NCBI GenBank assembly: GCA_046330315.1
Contig: JAXLSZ010000012.1
Coordinates: forward strand, 1-64,000
Direction of reading: 5' to 3'
DNA length: 64,000 bases
From: JAXLSZ01 sp046330315
Lineage (GTDB): Bacteria; Actinomycetota; Thermoleophilia; Solirubrobacterales; 70-9
The notes beneath the pieces were generated by a model, which worked only from the letters and a program-made list of their open reading frames with translations, was not told the origin of the DNA and searched no databases. This document shows positions 58,726-64,000 of this stretch, one piece after another. Numbering within the stretch: the stretch's first letter is position 1; every line of letters starts with the position of its first letter. The translations under genes were made by a program, and so were the position numbers.

Positions 58726-59442
58726 ATGCGAGCGCTGGCGATCGTCTACGAGCGGGACGCCGGCCCCGGCGTCTTCGAGCAGCAGGCCGAGGCCGAGGGG
58801 GTCGCGATGGACCGGTGGGTCGCCACGCAGGAGGATGCCCCGCCGCAGGAGCCCGCGCGCTACGACGCCGTGGTGGTGCTGGGCGCCTCCACCCACGCCG
58901 ACCAGGAGGAGGAGAACCCCTGGCTGCGCGAGCAGAAGGCCCTGGTCGGGGAGCTGCTGGAGCGCGGCACCCCGCTGATCGGCGTCTGCCTGGGCTCGCA
59001 GCTCCTCGCCGAGGCCGCCGGAGCCGCCCCGGTTCGGCTCGAGCGTCCGGAGATCGGCTGGTTCGGGGTGGGGCTCACGGCCGAGGGACGGGATGACCCG
59101 GTGACCGGTCGGCTCCCGGCGACCTTCACCGCCTTCGAGTGGCACAGCTACGCCGCGCCCCTGCCGCCGGGGGCGGAGGCGCTGGCCTCCAGCGAGGCAT
59201 GCCTTCAGGCCTTTCGCCTCGGCGAGGAGGCCTGGGGGGTGCAGTTCCACCCTGAGGTGGCGCTGGCCGACGCCGAATCGTGGATCGACGACATCCGGCC
59301 CGGCTCCGACCCCGCGCGGATCGGCATCGAGCCCGCGGCTTTCCGCGCCGAGACCCGCGATGCGATGGCGGCCTGGAACCGGCTCGGCCGCGACCTCTTC
59401 TCGGGGTTCCTCGAAGCGGCCCGCGCGCGGGCCCCGCGCTAG
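58726..59442 (+). CDS. Class I glutamine amidotransferase-like protein
   Basis: 238 residues. The nucleophile Cys is in LIGVCLGSQLLAEAAG, and the His/Glu pair in WGVQFHPEV completes the GATase triad; FEWHSYAAPLPPGAE is typical of the stand-alone class. It transfers or hydrolyses gamma-glutamyl amide. No synthase partner is adjacent, so the substrate is unclear. Confidence 0.88.
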   Translation: MRALAIVYERDAGPGVFEQQAEAEGVAMDRWVATQEDAPPQEPARYDAVVVLGASTHADQEEENPWLREQKALVGELLERGTPLIGVCLGSQLLAEAAGAAPVRLERPEIGWFGVGLTAEGRDDPVTGRLPATFTAFEWHSYAAPLPPGAEALASSEACLQAFRLGEEAWGVQFHPEVALADAESWIDDIRPGSDPARIGIEPAAFRAETRDAMAAWNRLGRDLFSGFLEAARARAPR

Positions 59443-59452
59443 GCTCGCCGGC

Positions 59453-60199
59453 CTACTCGGGAGTCACGTAGGCGCCGGAGAGTCCGCCGTCCACCAGGAA
59501 GGTCGTGGCGGTCACGAAGGAGGAGTCGTCGCTGGCCAGGAAGAGCGCGCCCCTGGCGATCTCCTCGGCCTCCCCGAAGCGGCCCATCGGGATGTGGACG
59601 AGCCGCCGCTGGGCCTTCTCGGGGTCCTTGGCGAACAGCTCCTGCAGGAGCGGCGTGTTGACGGGCCCGGGGCACAGGGCGTTGACCCGCACCCCGCGGC
59701 GGGCGAACTCGACACCCAGCTCGCGCGAGAGCGAGAGAACGGCCCCCTTCGACGCCGTATAGGAGATCTGCGAGACCGCCGCACCCATCACCGCCACGAA
59801 GGAAGCCGTGTTGATCACCGAGCCGCCGCCGGAGTCGAGCAGGTGCGGAATCCCGTGCTTGCAGCAGAGGAAGACGCTTCGCAGGTTGACGTCCTGGACC
59901 CGCTGCCAGGCCTCCAGCGAGGTCTCCAGGGCGGAGGTGTCGTCGTTGGGGTTGATGCCGGCGTTGTTGAAGAGGACGTCGATGCGCCCGTAGCGCTCGC
60001 GCACCTTTGCGTACATCTCGGCGACCTGGTCCTCCGCGCTGACGTCGGCGACCAGCGCCATCTCCCCCGCCGCGCCCTCGGCCAGGTCCACGCCCACCAC
60101 GCTCGCCCCCTCCTCGGCAAACAGCCTCGCGGACTCGGCGCCGATCCCGCTCGCGGCGCCCGTGATCACGCATACCTTGCCATCCAGCCGGCCGGCCAT
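59453..60199 (-). CDS. SDR family oxidoreductase, last gene of putrescine-type operon
   Basis: 248 residues. Cofactor motif VITGAASGIGAESARLFA, FNNAGINPND, INTASF, catalytic YTASKGAV, and CPGPVNTPLLQEL identify a classical SDR. It lies one base downstream of the aldehyde dehydrogenase, so it belongs to the same transcript. Its substrate within the pathway is unknown. Confidence 0.9.
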   Translation of the reverse strand: MAGRLDGKVCVITGAASGIGAESARLFAEEGASVVGVDLAEGAAGEMALVADVSAEDQVAEMYAKVRERYGRIDVLFNNAGINPNDDTSALETSLEAWQRVQDVNLRSVFLCCKHGIPHLLDSGGGSVINTASFVAVMGAAVSQISYTASKGAVLSLSRELGVEFARRGVRVNALCPGPVNTPLLQELFAKDPEKAQRRLVHIPMGRFGEAEEIARGALFLASDDSSFVTATTFLVDGGLSGAYVTPE

Positions 60200-60200
60200 C

Positions 60201-61565
60201 TCATCCCTCCCGCGTCGCGTAGTAGACGTTCTTGACCTCGGTGTAGGCGTCGAGAGCGTCCGGGCCGAGCTCGCGCCCGATGCCGGACTGCTTGAAGCCG
60301 CCGAACGGGGTCGAGACCCGCACCGAGGTGTTCGAGTTGATCGAGATCACCCCGCTCTCCACCGCCCGCGCGACCCGCAGCGCCCTCGCCCCGTCCCTCG
60401 TCCACACGGACCCCGAGAGACCGTAGATCGTCTCGTTGGCAAGCCTCACCGCCTCGGCCTCCCCCTCGAAGGGGATCACGCAGGCGACGGGACCGAAGAT
60501 CTCCTCGCGGGCGGCGCGGTCGGAGTTGGCGACCGGGGCGAGAACGGTCGGCGCGAACCAGAAGCCGGGCCCCTCCGGGGCGCTGCCGCGGATCGCGACC
60601 GGCGCGTCCTCGGGGACGAACGAGGCGACCTCCTCCCGGCGCCCCGCCGAGATCAGCGGGCCCATCTCGGTGCCGGGGTCGAGCGGATCACCGACCCGGA
60701 TCGCCTTCACCGCTGTCTCCAGCGCCTCCATGAAGCGGTCCATCGCCGGGCGCTCGACGAGGATCCGCGAGCGGGCGCAGCAGTCCTGCCCGGCGTTGCC
60801 GAACACCGCCGAGGGAGCCGCGGCCGCGGCCGCCTCGATGTCGGCGTCGGCGAAGACGATGTTCGCCGACTTGCCGCCGAGCTCCAGCGTGACCCGCTTG
60901 ATCGTCGCCGCGGCGCCCGCAGCGATCCCCCTGCCGACCTCTGTCGAGCCGGTGAAGGCGATCTTGGCCACGTCGGGATGCTCGACGAGCCGGGTACCGC
61001 AGACGCTTCCCGGCCCGGCCACCACGTTGACCACACCCTCGGGGATGCCCGCGTCCAGGGCGATCTTCTCGAGCTCCAGCGCGCTGAGCGGAGTCAGCTC
61101 GGCGGGCTTCAGCACCACCGTGTTGCCCGCCGCCAGGGCGGGGGCGGTCTTCCAGGACGCGATCACCAGGGGGAAGTTCCAGGGGACGATCAGCCCGACC
61201 ACGCCGAGCGGCTCGCGGAAGGTCATGTCGACTCCGCCGGCCACCGGGATCGTGCGGCCGAGGATCCGCTCCGGGGCCCCGGCGTAGTAGCGGAAGGTCT
61301 CGGCGACCATGCCCATCTCCCCCCTCGCGTCGCCGACCGGCTTGCCGGCGTTGCGGGCCTCGATCCGGGCGAGGTCCCCCCCGCGCTCCTCCAGCAGGTC
61401 GGCGAGGCGGTGCAGCAGGGCCGACCGGTCGGCCGGGGCGAGGGCCCGCCACCCGGGATAGGCCGTCCTGGCGCGGGCCACCGCCTCGTCGACCTCCTCC
61501 ACCCCGGCGCGGGGCACCTCGGCGAGGACCGCCTCGGTGGCGGGCTCGAGGACGGCGATATTCAA
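60201..61565 (-). CDS. Aldehyde dehydrogenase (gamma-glutamyl-aminobutyraldehyde dehydrogenase-like)
   Basis: 454 residues. IVPWNFPLVIASWKTAPALAAGNTVVLKPAELTPLSAL, the NAD site IAFTGSTEVGRG, general base ELGGKSANIVF and catalytic Cys in GNAGQDCCARSRI are intact. EEIFGPVACVIPF and FGGFKQSGIGREL are typical. In context, it likely oxidises gamma-glutamyl-gamma-aminobutyraldehyde (PuuC role). It overlaps the hydrolase gene by four bases. Confidence 0.88.
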   Translation of the reverse strand: MNIAVLEPATEAVLAEVPRAGVEEVDEAVARARTAYPGWRALAPADRSALLHRLADLLEERGGDLARIEARNAGKPVGDARGEMGMVAETFRYYAGAPERILGRTIPVAGGVDMTFREPLGVVGLIVPWNFPLVIASWKTAPALAAGNTVVLKPAELTPLSALELEKIALDAGIPEGVVNVVAGPGSVCGTRLVEHPDVAKIAFTGSTEVGRGIAAGAAATIKRVTLELGGKSANIVFADADIEAAAAAAPSAVFGNAGQDCCARSRILVERPAMDRFMEALETAVKAIRVGDPLDPGTEMGPLISAGRREEVASFVPEDAPVAIRGSAPEGPGFWFAPTVLAPVANSDRAAREEIFGPVACVIPFEGEAEAVRLANETIYGLSGSVWTRDGARALRVARAVESGVISINSNTSVRVSTPFGGFKQSGIGRELGPDALDAYTEVKNVYYATREG

Positions 61566-62359
61566 CGCGCCACCCCCTCCGCTTCGCGTCCGGGGGTGGC
61601 GCGGCCCCCGGCACTCCCCGCTTCGCGTCCGGGGGTGGCGCGGCCCCCGGCACTCCCCGCCGCCTCGACCAGGGACGGGATCACGCGGCTCTCAGCGTCC
61701 TCCTCGGGGTGCCAGAGTACGCCGAGGGCGAACCCGGGGCCGGGCAGCTCGATCGCCTCGATCACTTCGTCCTCCGGGGCGGACCAGCCGGTCACCGCGA
61801 GGCCCTCCCCGACCTCGGCAACCCCCTGATGGTGGTGGGACTTGACGGCGAGGCGCTCGGCACCGGCGGCGCGTGCGGCCAGCGAGCCAGGTTCGAGGCG
61901 CACCTCGTGGTCGGCGAAGGAGCCCGGGGTCTCGCGGTGCTCGGGGTGGCCGATGCGGTCGGGGAGATGCTGCTCGAGGGTGCCCCCCAGCGCCAGGTTG
62001 AGGACCTGCATTCCCCGGCAGACCCCGAGCACCGGCATGCCCGCCTCCAGGGCGCGGCGGGCCAGCGCCAGCTCGAAGCTGTCGCGCTCGGGCCGGGTGC
62101 CCTTGGTCTCCGGATGCGGCTCGGCGCCGTAGGTCGCCGGGTCCACGTCGGAGCCCCCCGCAAGCAGGAGTGCGTCGAGCCGCGAGAGCACCCTGTCGGG
62201 ATCGCCGACCGCCGCCCGGTCCGGCGGCAGCAGCAGCGCGACCGCGCCGGCGGCCTGGACGGCCGTCGCGTAGCTGCGGGGGGTCATCGTCACGGTCTCC
62301 GTCCAAGCGCCCCATCTCGCCTGCTCGACGGCCGCGCAGATGCCGACCGCGACGCTCAC
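61562..62359 (-). CDS. puuD: Gamma-glutamyl-gamma-aminobutyrate hydrolase (PuuD-like)
   Basis: 265 residues from a GTG at 62359 overlapping the upstream stop (GTGA). Class I GATase triad: Cys in VLGVCRGMQVLNLALGG, His/Glu in LGVLWHPEED; the family marker GGSDVDPATYGAEP is present. It frees GABA from gamma-glutamyl-GABA. The last 30 residues are an odd Gly/Ala/Arg-rich duplication (AGSAGGRATPGRE twice), coded by a 39-bp repeat. Confidence 0.9.
   Translation of the reverse strand: MSVAVGICAAVEQARWGAWTETVTMTPRSYATAVQAAGAVALLLPPDRAAVGDPDRVLSRLDALLLAGGSDVDPATYGAEPHPETKGTRPERDSFELALARRALEAGMPVLGVCRGMQVLNLALGGTLEQHLPDRIGHPEHRETPGSFADHEVRLEPGSLAARAAGAERLAVKSHHHQGVAEVGEGLAVTGWSAPEDEVIEAIELPGPGFALGVLWHPEEDAESRVIPSLVEAAGSAGGRATPGREAGSAGGRATPGREAEGVAR
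61582..61659 (-). repeat. 39-bp tandem duplication in the C-terminus of the hydrolase gene
   Basis: Two exact copies of a 39-bp unit (61582-61620, 61621-61659; plus strand starts CTTCGCGTCCGGGGGTGG) extend the protein by 13 residues per copy without breaking frame. Confidence 0.9.
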
Positions 62360-63684
62360 AACCGTTCGAAACCGCGGAAGTGCTCCCAGTCGGTCACCAC
62401 CGCCTCGAAGGCGTTGATCTCGACCTGGGCGCGGTTGAGGTAGTGCTCGATCACCTCGCCCCCGAAGGACTCCCGGGCGACCTCGCTGCGGGCGAACAGC
62501 TCGCGGGCGTCGTAGATGTTGTGCGGCACCCGCGGCGAATCGGAGACGTAGGCGTTCCCGGCCATCGGGGGCGGGAGCTCCAGCCCGGAGTCGATCCCAT
62601 GGAGGCCGGCCGCGATCATCGCGCTCAGCGCCAGGTAGGGGTTGACGTCGGCGCCGGGCAGGCGGTTCTCGACCCGCAGCGAGGGGCCGTGGCCGACCAC
62701 CCGCATCGAGCAGGTGCGGTTGTCGTTGCCCCAGGCGACCGCGGTCGGCGCGAAGGAGCCGGGAGCGAACCGCTTGTAGGAGTTGATGTGGGGGGCGTAG
62801 AGAAGCGTGAACTCGCGCAGGCAGGCGAGCTGCCCCGCGAGGAAGCGGTCGAACAGCTCCCGGTCGGCCCCGAACGCGTTGCTCCCGTCCTCGGCCGCCA
62901 GCGAGCAGTGGATGTGGCACGAGTTGCCCTCGGCCTCGTTGAACTTCGCCATGAAGGTGATCGAGCAGCCCTCCTGGGAGGCGATCTCCTTGGCGCCGTT
63001 CTTGTAGATCGCGTGCTCGTCGGCCTTCCGCAACGCCTCCCCGTAGCGGAAGTTGATCTCGTGCTGGCCGAGGTTGCACTCGCCTTTCGAGTTCTCCACG
63101 ACCATCCCGGTCGCGGCCATCTCGTTGCGGATGCGCCGGATCAGCGGCTCTACCCGGGCGCTGCCCAACAGCGAGTAGTCGATGTTGTAGAGGTTGGCCG
63201 GTTCGAGGTCGCGGAACCCCTTTCGCCAGGCCTCCTCGTAGGAGTCGTTGAAGACGATGAACTCCAGTTCCGTGCCGGCGTTGGCGCTCATCCCGCGCTC
63301 GGCCAGCCGCCCGAGCTGGCGGCGGAGGATCTGGCGGGGAGAGGCGACCACGTCCTCGCCGTCTGGCCACTGCAGGTCGGCCATCAGCATCACCGTGCCC
63401 TCGTGCCAGGGCACCGGTCGGAGCGTCTCGAGGTCCGGCTTCATCACGAAGTCCCCGTAGCCCTGCTCCCACGAGGACATCGCGTATCCCCCGACCGTTT
63501 CCATGTCCACGTCCACGGCGAGCAGGTAGTTGCAGCCCTCGGCGCCATGCTCGATGACCTCGTCGAGGAAATGCGACGCGGTCAGCCGCTTGCCCTGGAG
63601 GCGCCCCTCCATGTCGGCGATCGCGAGGAGCACGGTGTCCACCGTGCCCTCCGCGACTGCCTTGTTGAGCTCGTCGAGCGTCAC
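62356..63684 (-). CDS. puuA: Glutamine synthetase family protein (gamma-glutamylputrescine synthetase-like)
   Basis: 442 residues. Metal/ATP motifs of the GS fold: AGTELEFIVFNDSYEEA, KGECNLGQHEINFRYGEALRKADEH, SCHIHCSLAAEDGSNAF, FAPTAVAWGNDNRTCSMRVVG and LRVENRLPGADVNPYLALSAM. The N-terminus is short, as in GlnA3/PuuA-type enzymes rather than nitrogen-assimilating GS. Adjacent permease, hydrolase and aldehyde dehydrogenase support glutamylation of putrescine or another polyamine/amine. Confidence 0.9.
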   Translation of the reverse strand: MTLDELNKAVAEGTVDTVLLAIADMEGRLQGKRLTASHFLDEVIEHGAEGCNYLLAVDVDMETVGGYAMSSWEQGYGDFVMKPDLETLRPVPWHEGTVMLMADLQWPDGEDVVASPRQILRRQLGRLAERGMSANAGTELEFIVFNDSYEEAWRKGFRDLEPANLYNIDYSLLGSARVEPLIRRIRNEMAATGMVVENSKGECNLGQHEINFRYGEALRKADEHAIYKNGAKEIASQEGCSITFMAKFNEAEGNSCHIHCSLAAEDGSNAFGADRELFDRFLAGQLACLREFTLLYAPHINSYKRFAPGSFAPTAVAWGNDNRTCSMRVVGHGPSLRVENRLPGADVNPYLALSAMIAAGLHGIDSGLELPPPMAGNAYVSDSPRVPHNIYDARELFARSEVARESFGGEVIEHYLNRAQVEINAFEAVVTDWEHFRGFERL

Positions 63685-63727
63685 GCCCGAATCCTCTCAC
63701 CCGCCGGGACCCGGCGGGCCGCCGGGC

Positions 63728-64000
63728 TCAGGGCGCCTCCGGGAAGGGTGGCGGTGGGCCGATCGCCTCCTCGACCTCGACCTCGCGGATCGGGCCCTTG
63801 AAGTGATTTCGAGCGCTGATCAGCCACCAGGCGCCCACCGCCAGGATCACCAAGAGCACGGTTGCGGGCGCGTAGTTGAAGAACTTCCAGTCGAAAGACG
63901 AATCCCAGGGCACAGCAACCGGTGCCGTCGGGAGGCTGAAGATGATCACGCAGATGATCACCCAGATCACGGCGGCCGGGTTCACCCACTTGTACTTCGA
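63728..64000 (-). CDS. Amino acid/polyamine permease, C-terminal part (5' end outside window)
   Basis: At least 90 residues from the window edge to the stop at 63728. Two hydrophobic segments (AAVIWVIICVIIFSLP and ATVLLVILAVGAWWLISARNHFKGP) are typical of the end of APC-superfamily transporters, and the short tail is acidic and Pro-rich. Its position upstream of the synthetase suggests it imports the operon's substrate (PuuP-like). Confidence 0.8.
   Translation of the reverse strand, partial: SKYKWVNPAAVIWVIICVIIFSLPTAPVAVPWDSSFDWKFFNYAPATVLLVILAVGAWWLISARNHFKGPIREVEVEEAIGPPPPFPEAP

Overview
The window is about 70% G+C, densely packed, and read mostly in short co-directional operons with 1-4 base stop/start overlaps. 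Gene content points to a high-GC actinobacterium, most likely of the Thermoleophilia/Solirubrobacterales group: six tandem MCE genes, an HtaA-type lipoprotein next to an ECF sigma/anti-sigma pair, a c-di-AMP riboswitch ahead of an M23 peptidase, RskA-like and zinc-finger anti-sigma factors, and a fused acetone-carboxylase-type protein. This placement is inference from gene content and composition, not from a phylogenetic marker.

Layout. 1-6.5 kb (minus strand): partial FAD oxidoreductase, a frameshifted CALB-like lipase, a penicillin acylase family protein and a frameshifted TolB-like propeller with a 24-bp tandem repeat. 6.5-9.9 kb: hairpin repeats, a peroxiredoxin pair, a repeat array, a universal stress protein coupled to a flippase-like membrane protein, and a 42-bp tandem repeat. 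9.9-13 kb: a radical SAM (COG1964/Tes-like) - methyltransferase - DUF547 operon. 13-19 kb: NrtS-like protein, haloalkane-dehalogenase-like hydrolase, an ECF sigma factor between two zinc-finger anti-sigma-like proteins, a methyltransferase, DUF427, Usp, cupin, SnoaL and a MerR regulator with a palindromic operator. 19-22 kb: GH31 glycosidase and hemerythrin. 22.05-26.96 kb: a 4.9-kb island bounded by a 24-bp direct repeat of the 3' end of tRNA-Glu, carrying an AAA/DUF4143 ATPase, an XRE/MmyB-like regulator, a zinc alcohol dehydrogenase and an SDR. 27-31.5 kb: tRNA-Leu, HtaA-like lipoprotein, ECF sigma/anti-sigma, and two paralogous secreted proteins with duplicated terminators.

31.7-40.6 kb is a six-gene MCE array, presumably for lipid transport, with no YrbE/MlaE permease or ATPase beside it. 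40.8-48.3 kb holds the two halves of an acetone/acetophenone-carboxylase-like system (HyuB with a fused gamma domain, and HyuA), split by a 2.4-kb module (AbiEi/DUF559 nuclease-like gene and an alpha/beta hydrolase) flanked by five copies of a GTGGGACCTC/GAGGTCCCAC hairpin; two more copies lie at 6.6-6.7 kb.

48.4-56.5 kb: metallophosphoesterase, large secreted hydrolase, then a complete sulfate ABC importer operon (sbp-cysT-cysW-cysA) converging on an Rrf2 regulator across a strong hairpin. 56.6-59.4 kb: M23 peptidase under a c-di-AMP riboswitch, a D-cysteine-desulfhydrase/ACC-deaminase-like enzyme and a GATase. 59.4-64 kb (minus): a putrescine-utilisation-type operon (permease, gamma-glutamylputrescine synthetase, gamma-glutamyl-GABA hydrolase, aldehyde dehydrogenase, SDR), cut by the window end.

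The most unusual items are the dispersed hairpin family and its association with the nuclease-like gene that splits the carboxylase locus, the radical SAM operon, and the tRNA-Glu-bounded island without an integrase.
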